Shown in pieces: positions 10,954 to 21,938 of a stretch of 64,000 nucleotides of DNA. The number at the start of each line of letters is the position of its first letter. The stretch's first letter is position 1. This stretch comes from Nigrospora sphaerica. Taxonomy: Eukaryota > Ascomycota > Sordariomycetes > Amphisphaeriales > Apiosporaceae. Made by a program: the position numbers and the translations under genes. Location: assembly GCA_018287875.1 (NCBI GenBank), contig JAGVVL010000001.1, positions 1,488,001 to 1,552,000 of the forward strand, given 5' to 3'. Below the pieces are notes generated by a model, which was given only the letters and a program-made list of their open reading frames with translations, was not told where the DNA came from and searched no databases.

Positions 10954-13209
10954 TCAATCTTTCTTCGCGGCCCCGTTGGCTTCGCTGTCGTGCAGCCGCT
11001 TGATGCGTTTGCGTGCCAGCTCGAGCACTCCGCTGATCTCCCATGAGATCTCTGAGAGAATGAGTTTCGGCTCGCTGTCGGGTATACCGGCAGCATCCAT
11101 CTCCCGTATTTTGGCTCGAAGCGCCGTGCGGGTCTTAGCCAGCTCGTACGTCGTCCTATCGATGAATTTGTACGCGTCGAGCCCTTCCAGAAGCGCATTC
11201 TCGAGCGGTGACGGCGTTGCGACCGCCGTCTTTGGCCGACGGAGCTGCTCCTGAATCTCGCTAAGCTGTGTTTGCACCTCCGTCACCCTCGGGTCCTCGT
11301 TGCTCTTGGCCGCCGCCGCCGCCGCCGCCCTTTGTTCTTCGACTTGTTGCCGCAAGGCCTGCATTTTCTCCTCCATGGTCTCGCCCAGCTTCAGAATACT
11401 TCCTTGTGTCTTCTCCATCAGCCTGTCTTCTGTGGTACGTACTTGGTCGTCCACGTAATCAAATATAGCCGTGTCCGCGGTTCGCTTGATTTGCTCCGTC
11501 CTGATCGTCGCCATGTCGGACTGCATCCTGCCTACTTGGCCTATCACTTTAGCCTGGCTCGAAACCTGACTCTGGATGCTGTGCACTGCTGAATCCACTT
11601 TGTCCAGTCGCATCTTCACGTTGGACTTGACACTTAGCTGCTGTTTGATGTCTTCCACGGTTTCATGCAGTCCTGCGATCCGTTTTGAATCGACCATGCG
11701 GTTATCTAACGTATGTCGCAGTTGCTTCAGCTGCGACTCAAGTTTGTCCACCCGCGTGTTCTCCGCTGCGCGACGAGCCAGTTCGGCTTGCATGGCCTTC
11801 ATTGAAACCTCAAACTCTTCAAGTTTTTGCTGGCGTTTTTCGAGGCATATAAGAAGATCTTGGACTGTGTCGGCCGCGTGGGAAGCATCGCCCGGGCCCG
11901 GCCCTTTGCCCTCAATAAGCTGCATGATGACGTTGGCACCCTCTCCAACTTGCCCGCCCGTGACCGTGTCCGAGGCAGCCGTCAATCGCTGTTGAGAGGC
12001 CCCCTCTGTGGTATTTGAGCTGTTGGGCTGAGGCGGAGCCTGGGCGGGCTGGGTGAGAGTAATATCGTATCCATCCCGGGATTCATCCTGGATGATTATG
12101 TTTGCCTCTGTGGCGAGCCGTTTTCTCGACTGGTCCTCTTCGTCGGGGTCATCCAACGCCCTTTTCCGACCGGGAGCAGCGACCTCGCCGTGAGGGGTAC
12201 CGACAGGCGCTTCCGGGGCCGAATAAGAAGCCAGGAGATCATCCAGGGGCCGAGAAGCGGTGTCTGCTCTTGCCTGTGCCCCCTTTTCTACTGGTGCCTC
12301 CAATTCTGCTGCTGCTCTTGTTTCGACCTCTGTTCCTGCTTTGTCGCCACCACCAACACTCGTAGCCGACGCCTCTGCGGTCTTGCTTGGGCCTTCTCTG
12401 CGTGTGCTGGCCTTGGCCGGAGACGGCCGCGGCCCCTGGAGAGGACCCGGAGCTACGTCATCTCTTGGTGAAGCCATCTCTAACGATCGGCGCGAGTTAA
12501 GCAACGGTGGGGTAGGAGTCGGCGCGGCTCGGTCGGAATCGGAAGATGCGGGGCTGAAGGGAGGCGGACGGGACCACGACGCCGGGCGATCATCCAGAAG
12601 CTCCGGTGCACAGGTTCTGTCGGCCAGTTGAGCAGCATGAACGCCTTGTTCGCGCAAAACTCTGTGTATCCTAGCGCCCCATTTCGACTGTCGGCGCTTC
12701 CAATCAGCCGACGAGATGTACTCGGGGTCGTGTCGATATAGCTCGTTGATCTCGTCAGCCAACTCGGCCATCCTATTAGGGGCCCGCAACTTAAAGTCGT
12801 GGGGAGCGCGTTTCGTGATCCTCTCGCAGCATTCTAACCGGGCCAAGCAGTACCGCTTGACAATGTCCTGAATGGTGTTGGGCGTGGTCGGGTGGGGAAA
12901 CTTGAGCAAATCCAGAATGCGGGACCAAAAGTCTCTTCGACCCCAGAATTCACCAAAGTGCTCGACGGCTTCAAAGATGAAGCGCAAGTTGGTCTGGTAG
13001 CGCAGCATGCTGTCGCGCTCGCCGTGGGACTTGCGGTGCGGCATGAAGGTGGCGTGCTGTAGCGTCTCTCGGATGTCGTCTGTGTACATCGGTTCGGCCG
13101 TAGTGAAGGTGAAGCCGGCCAGATGCCATGGACTGGCACGCGGGCGCGGCGCAGGCGGCGCAGGCGGCGCGTGCGGCGACGGCGGCGGCTGCTGTTGTCC
13201 CGGGACCAT
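10954..13209 (-). CDS. Orphan coiled-coil protein, 751 aa
   Basis: One uninterrupted exon from ATG 13209 to TGA 10954. I do not recognise a family. Visible parts: a Pro/Gln-rich N-terminus (1-30); a folded-looking alpha-helical region at ~35-200 with many aromatics and charged residues (RFIFEAVEHFGEFWGRRDFWSRILDLLKF, IVKRYCLARLECCERITKR, DPEYISSADWKRRQSKWGARIHRVLREQG); a disordered Pro/Ser/Ala region at ~200-430; a long heptad coiled coil at ~445-670 (EKRQQKLEEFEVSMKAMQAELARR...VDKLESQLKQLRHTLDNR); and a compact C-terminal helical domain ending GAAKKD. No membrane segment or signal peptide. The next gene upstream on the same strand is MED14, 2.3 kb away. A structural or scaffold role is only inferred. 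Confidence 0.75.
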   Translation of the reverse strand: MVPGQQQPPPSPHAPPAPPAPRPRASPWHLAGFTFTTAEPMYTDDIRETLQHATFMPHRKSHGERDSMLRYQTNLRFIFEAVEHFGEFWGRRDFWSRILDLLKFPHPTTPNTIQDIVKRYCLARLECCERITKRAPHDFKLRAPNRMAELADEINELYRHDPEYISSADWKRRQSKWGARIHRVLREQGVHAAQLADRTCAPELLDDRPASWSRPPPFSPASSDSDRAAPTPTPPLLNSRRSLEMASPRDDVAPGPLQGPRPSPAKASTRREGPSKTAEASATSVGGGDKAGTEVETRAAAELEAPVEKGAQARADTASRPLDDLLASYSAPEAPVGTPHGEVAAPGRKRALDDPDEEDQSRKRLATEANIIIQDESRDGYDITLTQPAQAPPQPNSSNTTEGASQQRLTAASDTVTGGQVGEGANVIMQLIEGKGPGPGDASHAADTVQDLLICLEKRQQKLEEFEVSMKAMQAELARRAAENTRVDKLESQLKQLRHTLDNRMVDSKRIAGLHETVEDIKQQLSVKSNVKMRLDKVDSAVHSIQSQVSSQAKVIGQVGRMQSDMATIRTEQIKRTADTAIFDYVDDQVRTTEDRLMEKTQGSILKLGETMEEKMQALRQQVEEQRAAAAAAAKSNEDPRVTEVQTQLSEIQEQLRRPKTAVATPSPLENALLEGLDAYKFIDRTTYELAKTRTALRAKIREMDAAGIPDSEPKLILSEISWEISGVLELARKRIKRLHDSEANGAAKKD

Positions 13210-15515
13210 CCCTTCGGCCGCTGGCCCTGGGCCTAAGCGAAACGGCGGTGGCGGCGGCGGCGGCGACCACGGTCGTCGGGGCGATCAGGGTAAAACAAGT
13301 GATAGTCGGGCCGTTGTCTGGCCGTTCAGGCAGATGTCTGGCTATATGGAGGAGGTAGAGTTGTGGGCAAGAGGTGGGTGGCCCTCCTTGCGTGTACGGC
13401 GTGCGAAGATGGGAACCTGAAGGATTCCTTCCGCTCGGTCCCGCGCGTCGTCGACGGCGGTGGTTGGCAAGCGGGCAAGTTCGCAGTTTCCCACGCCCAT
13501 TGGACGAGCTGAGCTCAGTAGCTGGGGGGTTCGTCAGCGGCGGAAACAGCGCCCGTTCTACAGGTCGGATCAGCCTGTGCCATGGGATAGCAGAAGCTGC
13601 CTTAGTAGGTGATAAGTACTGGGAAAGCACCGGTCGTACTTGGCTGCCCCTAGTCGGAGCTTTTCCAAGTACGGAGTAAGAGCGCGGATTCCCTTAGAAA
13701 TACTTATAACCGGCCACCCCACCCAGCTAGTGCCCCCCTACAATAAGACAGGGTACCGCGTACTTACCGTTTTTATAGTTTACTTCTTACAGTAAATGAT
13801 CACGAGAATAAAAAGTAGGTATCTAAGTACTTACTTAAGTAGGCAATAGCCAAGGCAAAAGGTCGATATCTACCTAAGTGCAGCTCTCTAAAAATAAGCA
13901 GGCCCGGTACTCATCACGAGCCTACTTTACAACAGCGAGGGAAACGGGCTGTCAATCTAGTCGACGTTCCTCTGGGGTCAAACAAACCTTACCTAAGTCA
14001 TGTAAGTACGTTGGGTAGCTACGTTGAGGACCGTTGGCTACCTCTTCAGTCGTATGCAGACGTAGGCTGCTTTCACTGTTCGACACGGCAGTACAATTGA
14101 CGGCCCTAAGATATGTAGGTACCTCCTCCAAGGTAAAGAAAGCAAGTACCTAACTCATGATCTTACTTTAAATATTCAATCATAACCCCGAAGTACGTAT
14201 CGAACGTCTGGAGAAGGATACCTGCTGTTGTTTGCCCCGGACCGCGCGGGTGGTACGAACCCGTTGATTTAGCACAGCTCACACATGGGCATTGCGGCTG
14301 ATTGGCTGCTGAAATAGTTTGGACCAGCACCTAGCCGGCATATAACTTCCACGCTCTTTTGGTCCCTTGGGGGTGATCTTCGGAAGCTCTGACGCTCACA
14401 ACCACCAATTACTGCCATTGTATTTTCGTAGGGACAAAGGACGGCGTTCTGCAGCCGGGGCGCTCCTGCGAAGCGGATGCGTGCTGCAAGACCCCTCTCG
14501 CCCCTCCCCCAACACAATGGTCCGGAGCTTACTTGGACCCAGCCCGGTTGGGGATGCCCCCACCTACTTAGTAGGATGTACCTATGAGGGCATTACCCCA
14601 AGTATTTTGAGTTGGACGACAGGTAGGCTAGTGATGGAGGGGTACAGGGTAGGGGCGCTCTCGTTTCGTCTCTGGACTTCGTGCATCCCGATTAGAAGAA
14701 CCCGTGAAAACCTGGGCCGGATTTAAAACACCTGCAACAGCTACATAGTAGTCATAATGGCGGCATCATGGTCTCGCCGTCTCCTTTGTCGCCTTGAGCC
14801 CGCCGCGTGGACTGCCAGCCTCCTTACTTCCACGTCTCGTCCCTCCGGCTTGTATCATTGGTAACCCTCTAATAGAGGCAGTGGAAGGTGTCGTAGCTGT
14901 CATCACTCCTCCGTCGTAGAAGGCACGTGTCGATCGGGACGTCGGAAGACAGTAGAAAGTTGACACAAGCATTGGTAGCTCGATACTTTCGCGAAGAACT
15001 GGGTATACTACTCCTCGGTACTGCTCTCTCTGTACTGTGCCGTCGTGTTCTGTTTACACCACCCCGTTTATGCACTAGCATCAGAGAGCAAGAAAAATTC
15101 GGATGGCTGTGCTTTGAGCTCTCAAGCCTGGAGAATTGGATGCTGGTAACAGCAAAATAGTAGAATGCTTGAAGGGTATCACATCCAAGCCTGACATGCA
15201 TTCAGCCGCGACCGGTCTGCCACAGCTAAGCCCGAGGGCCTTTGGGCAGTTTCGTGATGGCTTCTTCACCTCGGCAGCCTGCAAAACCCCAGCTGCCCCT
15301 GGCTATAATTTATAGAACGGATCAAGTAAACGATATGAAGGAACGTTCAAGGGCATTTATTCGTAACGTTACTGCATTAAGACGCGCGTGGCTGTCAGCA
15401 CTCGCGTCCATGTACGCGCCCTATGATCCTGGGTATCTCAAATTCAATACGCCGCCCCTCCAGCTTCGTGTGCCAGTAGCTGTGTATATCCGAATGCAAG
15501 TGGGATGAAGCCTCT
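13210..15515. other. AT-richer gene-free spacer with many TAGGTA/TACCTA/AAGTAC words
   Basis: 2.3 kb between the coiled-coil gene and the end of MED14. From about 13680 to 14220 the sequence becomes visibly richer in A/T and is dotted with short words such as AAGTACTTACTTAAGTAGG (around 13830) and TATGTAGGTACCTCC (around 14110). I recognise no transposase, reverse transcriptase, LTR or terminal inverted repeat. The short open frames here have no coding character that I trust. Confidence 0.45.
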
Positions 15516-18500
15516 TTAGTCGTCGAGCACCACCACGTTGCTTTTAGGCGGCGGCTGCTGCGCCCGGTTCCTATTCACTGCCGCCTCCGGCAGCTTCAGA
15601 TTTATCGGCCGGTTCTTGGCTGGGGGCTGCGCCTTGGCTGGGGTCTGTCTTGTCATCGTCGGAGACGGCGTCTTCTTGGCCACCTCACGGATGGCGTCGT
15701 CTATAGACCCCATTAGAAGGCCGAAGTTGTCGTTGGCCTGACATGCTGCGCCCTCCTTGAACGACTTCCACCGGCCGCCATGGTCCATCCCCCAGACCTT
15801 CGCCAGAGCTGTCTGGAACTCGCCGGGAGCACCTGCCTCTGGCTTCGGCTCTGCCTGTGCTACCATCCACCACGGTTGGCCTTTTCGTTCGCGGAGTTTG
15901 ATCCGCATCGTCATCTGCCGCGGCCTACCCTTGTCCGCCCCTAAGAGCGTGTAGCGTACGTTGAACCAATCCAGATGCTCGTGGAACACTTCGAATCGGC
16001 CGTGGTAATTCATGTCGGCGGCACGCCACTTGGCTTCGATGTTGTCCAGTGCTCTCAGCACGGGAAGCGTGAATGCGAGGTACTGCGGCACTTTCTTGAA
16101 GCCGAGTTCCGAGTTGATGAGGTTATCAAACGCATCCAACACTCGCAAATGCGGGTTTCCTCCGTCCAACGTCATGTTGATTCGGTCGTTGCGTAGATCC
16201 AAGGTGGCTTTCCAACGCTGCACGTCGGCCTCGGACCCGGCATCAGCGCTCGACGCGACGGTCCGGCCAATGGCATCGCTGTAACTAAAGACAACGCGGG
16301 CGAGCGTGATGATTTCGCACTTGATATCGGATCTGCTTCGTGCGATGGCATCCACACAGTCAACAAGTCGTTCGATGGCTTGCAGCCGATGGCCGAGCGT
16401 TTCCATGATGGTCGTGCCCACTTGTGCTTTGAGGCGCAGCGCAAAGACTCCCAACCGTGGGTTGAAAGCGACATCCCGCTCGACATTGCCCCGAAGCAAG
16501 CTGAATCTCGCACGGTCGGCCACTTGAAAACGCGCCTCGACGAGCGTGACCAGGGACTCTCTGTCCATGTCAAGCACTGAGGGGTCAGGCTTTTGCTCTT
16601 CGGCATCCGGGCTGCCTTTCACGGGCGAGATGGGCTTGCGCGTCCGCGACGGCCTCTCAACGCCCTTGAAGACGATTTGTACGAAGTCCGTGGCCCAAGA
16701 AGATATGCGCATCGAGCGGGCAGATGGTCGCAGCTTGACAACGTCAGAAAGCCGCATGAAAACGGCTGGGAGCTTCATATGTGGCGCAAGGGCGCAGTTC
16801 CGCGGGTTGGCAATGGCATGCTTGATCTTCTTCTCATGCAATGTCTTCAAGTCGACAACGTGTGATATCATGGCGGCACTGAGGTGGGTAAGGTTCCAGA
16901 AGAACTGGTCGGTAAAATCGGGGATGCCGGGGCTGAGAAGGACTTGCGTATACGTTGAGATCCGCGGCACCTTGGAGCTGTTCGAGCTGCGCTGCTATTA
17001 GCGGTGAGACGCACATCAAAACCGGCGATGGGCACTTACACTTCTACCAGCCACCAGCGATCCCCGCTACCGCTCAAGCTCAGCATCAAGTACCACTGCG
17101 AGGGCCACCCGCGCCTTTGGAACCAGGCGGATTGGAAGGGGTCTTTTGTCTGCAGTAACGGTTTGACATCATCAGGTCGCACGGGGCCCTTCACGCCGGT
17201 CCAGCCTGTGCTGATTCCACGCCGCATGATCTCGCTCACGATACAGCGGCATCTCAGTTTCTCCAGTGGGTTGATGCCCTCCTCGACAAGGTTCTTCGTC
17301 TTGTTCAACAGTGCCTCGTATTCGCCGACGATGGCCGTTTGCGGGGCCATGGAGCACAGGCCGGTCATCGGGACAATCCTTAGGGTCAGGAGTTCGTTAC
17401 GTGTAAGCTGCATCTTTAGCGCCGATTCGGCCGGGTCGTCCAGAGACACGGTCAGGCCCAAGGACGATTCTCGCTTCAAGTAACGGGTCTTGTTCCGCAA
17501 TTTCCCGTGTAGGCCAGAAAGGATGTGCTCAGTGTGCCGGGCGATGACGCGTCTGAGCAGTGCTTCGGTGGATATTTCGGCATCGTCAACGGGGACATCT
17601 GCGTCCTTGACCTCTTTTCCATCACGGAACCAACGCAATGTGAGATGGCTCTTATGTTTGGGATGCGGGACCACCCCAGGCACCTTGCCACTGTGAACGC
17701 CGAGAATGATCCAGCTATTCGGGCCTTCCGAGGGGAGACGATTGGTCCAGTACTGAATCGACATGGCCCGGTTGAGTCGTTCGACCTTGAGCGTGTCGGA
17801 CCACAGACCTCTCGCCATCTCGAAGGCCTGCCGCACGTATTCCGTGATCTTGTGAGTCAGGACAAACTCGTGCAGGACGTTGTAGCAGCCCTGCAGCCCC
17901 TCATTCCGCAGGGCTTCGTTCACGAGCGCCTCAATCTCGAAGCGCACGACATCGGTCAGCCCCGTAGGCGCCGGCGTGAACAAGAAGCGGAAGTCGATGA
18001 ACCAATACTGTTTCTCAAAGTCGTCGTCGGCAATGGTCAAGTCCACCTCAAATTCACCTTCGACTCGAAAGGTCACACGTCCCGACTCAATGCTGTAGTT
18101 GCGAAAATAATAAGGGATCTTATCGTGATCCTCCACGTTGAGGCGTATCGAGAGCAACGTGTTTAGCTCATTCACCCACTTCATCTGTTCCCGAGCCGAA
18201 AGGGGCGGCGGTGCGATGTAACCGAAGTCGGGTATCCACGAGGCTTCGCCGGTCGAAAGCACTTGGAGGGCAGTCTGAAGATCAGGGCACGGAATACGCG
18301 CATACGTAAGGTCCCTTTTCATGTTGATCAGTTTCTCCAGGGCAGCCTCGTAGAAGCCGAGCTTGAGCGTCATGAAGCTCATGACGTCGATCAGCTTGCT
18401 GACTGTAGCCGCGTTCCTGCTCCACGCGGCAATAACCAGGGCCTTGACAAACTTGGCATGCGTGTCCTGGACGAATTCGAGCAGCGCCGACTTCTTGGCG

Positions 18501-18856
18501 AGGTTCTCGGTAGACCTGTCGTCGATTTGGCCATCTGGGTGGGCCGAGTTCCCATTCACTGCGGTCATAGGAAGAGGCATCTTGGCCAACTCCAATATCT
18601 TAATCTGGAGCTGGTTGTGCGTCTTCTGGGCGAGCTTCGACAGGATGTCGGCGACGGGGATAAAGCCGTCGGATATGTGGAGGATCTCGTCGGGCAAATC
18701 GTTCATGCGCCGCGGATTCGACGTGCCGGTATTGGCACCATTCGCCATGGCAGCGCCGTTGGGCTGGGCCGAGGCAGCCGGCTGTGAGGCATGGGCTCCA
18801 TTGCTGTTTCTGTCATGGTTGGTGGCGATGCCGTTCTGTACGCCGTTCTCCATCAT
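15516..18856 (-). CDS. med14: Mediator complex subunit MED14 (Rgr1)
   Basis: Exons 18856-17040 and 16986-15516 (donor GTGTAAGT with phase 2; branch-like CTAAT; acceptor GCAG) give about 1095 aa. A second acceptor AG at 16978-16977 would remove three residues. The N-terminus is low-complexity (MMENGVQNG...), then the Med14 domain begins with DEILHISDGFIPVADILSKLAQKTHNQLQIKILELAKMPLP at ~50-95, and continues through WSRNAATVSKLIDVMSFM and ALQVLSTGEASWIPDFGYIAPPPLS, all characteristic of fungal Rgr1. The C-terminus ends in a short acidic VVVLDD. MED14 is the architectural backbone linking the head, middle and tail modules of Mediator and thus activators to RNA polymerase II in the nucleus. Length agrees with fungal orthologues. 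The start is the first of two adjacent ATGs; the frame is open slightly upstream without another ATG. Confidence 0.93.
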
Positions 18857-19433
18857 GACAACACCGGGCGCCGTTTGGCCTGGTCCCCCTTCCACCACGC
18901 GGCGCGTTGGTTAGAGGCGAAGCGTCAGCGAGGGAGGCAGTGCGGAGCGGCGGGCGACCGGCAGTCGAGAGAAGGTAAGGCGTGCGGCATGCGAAATGGC
19001 AGGAGCGCGTCTACCGGGCGGTTGTGGCGACACGACGGCAGGTGGCTGGGCGCAAAGGGACGGTCGACGTCGGGCGAACGGGGTTCCAACGGGGTTGGGC
19101 GGTATACGGTCCGGGCCTGGAAATCAAAGTCTCGACGGGCACTGCGAGCCTGATGGATGCAGCGCGAAAGGGCCCGGGGATGGCGCGTTGGCAGGGATCG
19201 AGGGACACGACAGCGCTTCCGTTCGGGATTGCTCGAAGAGTCGGGTGGGCAGACGGACGTGGCCTGCGGGAGCTCGCAGAGGAGACGCGATGGGCCGGAA
19301 AAATCCACTGGAGGTCAAAAGGACGGGACGGGGCAGAGAGAAGTAAGCATGGACGGCGATTCGAGACGCAAGGCCCGGCGCAGGCAAGGCAGGCAGGCAA
19401 GGCAAGGCAAGAGCGCAAAAGCGGGCGGGCGGC

Positions 19434-19468
<35 letters not shown>

Positions 19469-20593
19469 TGGCAGCCGCAACCGCACACCAACCGAATGGG
19501 AAAGAGAACGCACGGACCCATTGCTCTTGGGTCGGCCAGCGCAGTTGCCCCATCGGTGGACGGATGCAGATTCATGCTTGTTCAGTGGTGGACTGCCGAG
19601 CCGGTACGTACTGCCACCAGCGCGCTCTACACACCTAGTCACTCTGTACCCCGTACCATGTTCTGTACAATAGGGCCCCACTCCGTACCTTCCCATACAT
19701 AGGACCTGCAACTAGTAACAACGCTCCTCTTCCATCGGAGTAGCAAGGAGGGAAACAAACCCCCCTATTCATCCATGTTGGATTCCAATGCACTGTCTTG
19801 AGAATACCCTGTGGAGCGGAAGGCTCAGAAGTATCCAGTATGGGAGCCCGCCGAGTGGCCGGCCGCACGCATGCGCTCATCATCGCGACTTACTGATGCA
19901 AGTGCTAACAGTCGTAAGTCGTGGCACCCAGAAACGGACCACCAGACCTAACCGTCGGGGCCACCATCCCGTACTAGTGGCATCCGGGCAGTTTCACGGC
20001 TTTCTTCAGGTACCAATTGATGTATGGATCAAGAGCCAGCGTCCCAGCTTCGAACTAGCAGGAGCAACCTCCTCTGCGGTCTCTATCGTCACCCCAGGAG
20101 GTGGACCGTAGCTATTCCGGAGACACCTAGGAGACATTGACGACAAAGGTCCCGCCCTTCGTTCCCCCCCAAGATCGGCGTCGACATTTTAATATTGACC
20201 GCCAATGCAACGCAAAGACTTGCCTAAGTGAGATGGTTTTCGCTACTCCAGCACGGCCGTACCTATTCATGTCTGCAAATCTCTCCCATCTACGTCGACC
20301 AGCCTCCTGCGGACCACAGATGGCCCTCGACTGGTTCGTAATATACAAGATCCTCCAGCGATGTCGCTCCCGATCCCTCTCTGCCTCTGTTCTCGGATAG
20401 ATGACTATGTACTGACTAGAACACGACGAACCAACCCACTTGGTCGGCTAGTTAGTTGCAACGCCCACGCGCGTGCGTTTCTTGTACATAAACCTCCTCG
20501 CGTGCCATCTCTTGTTTCTTTCCACGCCTCATTTGCCCACCGGCTGTCCTCTGCTCTCAGTCCCTTCGCCATCAACTGAAGCCCCACGGAAAG
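18857..20593. promoter_or_regulatory. Divergent intergenic region between MED14 and a secreted protein gene
   Basis: 1.7 kb holding both 5' regions. It includes a CAG-type triplet repeat (separate entry), a GGCAA-type short repeat at about 19381-19410, and pyrimidine-rich sequence ahead of 20594. No other gene supported. Confidence 0.45.
19435..19467 (+). repeat. (GCA)11 trinucleotide microsatellite
   Basis: Perfect GCA/CAG triplets, about 11 units, in the MED14 5' flank. Not inside a supported reading frame. Confidence 0.85.
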
Positions 20594-21103
20594 ATGCGTT
20601 TCCTCTCTACTGTTGCCACCCTGCTCGTCTTTGCCGCTTCGGCGTGCAGGGCTGCTCCCTCGGGCCCCCTCCAGCCAACGGCCAAGGTCCATCGCGACGA
20701 CACGCCCACACAGTGCACTTCGTTGGTTGCCGCCACTAGCAGCACCATCAACAGGGCCGGCGAAGGCATCTGGCACGTCAATAAAGCCAATCATACCAGA
20801 CTTCAGCAGCTTCACGTGGTACGGCAGGTAGATTGGCAGAACAACAACAAAACGGCCGTCCTTGACAAATGCACCAGCATATGCCTGGCCGGAAACAGCA
20901 CCGAGATGCCCGGGCAATGGCTCCCGAGCGGCCGGTACGCCGAGGGCATGTTCATCAACACACCTGGCGGCTCAGGCCAGCACCCTCTGTGGTCGTGCGG
21001 TTGCTATGACCACACGCTCTCGCAGGACGACTTGGCGGCTGGGGGCGGTGTGGACAACAACGCCAATCCGGGGAGTGGCACGATCGTCAACCGGGTCTGT
21101 TAA
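20594..21103 (+). CDS. Small secreted six-cysteine protein (effector-like)
   Basis: One exon, 169 aa. Residues 1-20 form a signal peptide (MRFLSTVATLLVFAASACRAA), so the product is secreted. The mature part has six cysteines (TQCTS, DKCTSICLAG, WSCGCYD and the C-terminal residue), an even number that could make three disulfides, and three N-glycosylation sequons (NHT, NKT, NST). There is no GPI tail or transmembrane segment. The size, signal peptide and Cys content fit a candidate apoplastic effector or small extracellular protein; I recognise no named family, so the role is inferred only. Its position at the edge of a gene-poor stretch with orphan genes agrees with an accessory function. Start: first ATG, directly followed by the signal peptide. 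Confidence 0.8.
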   Translation: MRFLSTVATLLVFAASACRAAPSGPLQPTAKVHRDDTPTQCTSLVAATSSTINRAGEGIWHVNKANHTRLQQLHVVRQVDWQNNNKTAVLDKCTSICLAGNSTEMPGQWLPSGRYAEGMFINTPGGSGQHPLWSCGCYDHTLSQDDLAAGGGVDNNANPGSGTIVNRVC

Positions 21104-21938
21104 GGGTGCGGCCGGGGAAAGGACGCGTAACTTGGTACTTATACCCTTGATATATCGCACCGTGGCGCTTAGCGTTGCCTTGTTGTATTCTTTCCAGGTG
21201 GCGGTCTCCTACGTATTAACACAAATCCCTTGGTTCTTTTGGTTTAGTAGCCTGTCAAAGCCCCAGGGGTTTGTATATAACAGATAGACCCACGTTTTCA
21301 GAGCCAGAGCGCTGAAGGACATTAATTCAGCAAAAATACCAGGGTTAACTTTTTAATCCTTCGCCTTTGCTGTATACGCGTGCTGCCCACTGTACTGGCA
21401 ATACGCTTAGTTATACCACTGCACGGCGAGATCTAGGAACCCACGCAACTGTCCGCAGCGGAGGAAAGCCAGAAATAGGGCAGCATGACGGTATGTAAAC
21501 ATGAGAACACTGCATGCACTCTAGTACGGCCATAATACCGTCACAGAGCCCTTACCAGCACTTCCACACAACTAGTCGCCGGACGCATCAGCCAGGGCAG
21601 CCACTGTCAGCTCCTTTCTGGCTAAAACCTGATCACGCCAATCGGCATGGGAAGCAGCGCAGGACTCAAGACCCGACTGTGCGAGACGTTTCTATGCCAA
21701 GCGTTTGTGGTAGGAAGACCTGTGTCACCGGAACAGATGGATCCTGCAGTATGACTGGACACTTTGGATGTTCCACCACATCCTGTCGGAGGCCCGCCAC
21801 CACATCATTACCCCCAACAGCACGGGGCTTCACAAGAGCCCTAACACTTTTGAGGTGCATACAAGAGCTTAATAAAACGCCATGTCTCAGTGGTAAGTCT
21901 AGACACTGCACGTACCTCTCCCTACATTCAACTCGACG
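21104..21938. other. Intergenic spacer, 0.8 kb
   Basis: AT content is raised around 21130-21400, fitting a 3' UTR of the secreted-protein gene. No gene seen; it should also carry the promoter of the next gene. Confidence 0.4.

Noticed and set aside
13210..15515. Degenerate transposon in the AT-richer spacer
   Set aside because: No transposase, reverse transcriptase, LTR or inverted terminal repeat could be recognised; AT enrichment alone is not enough.
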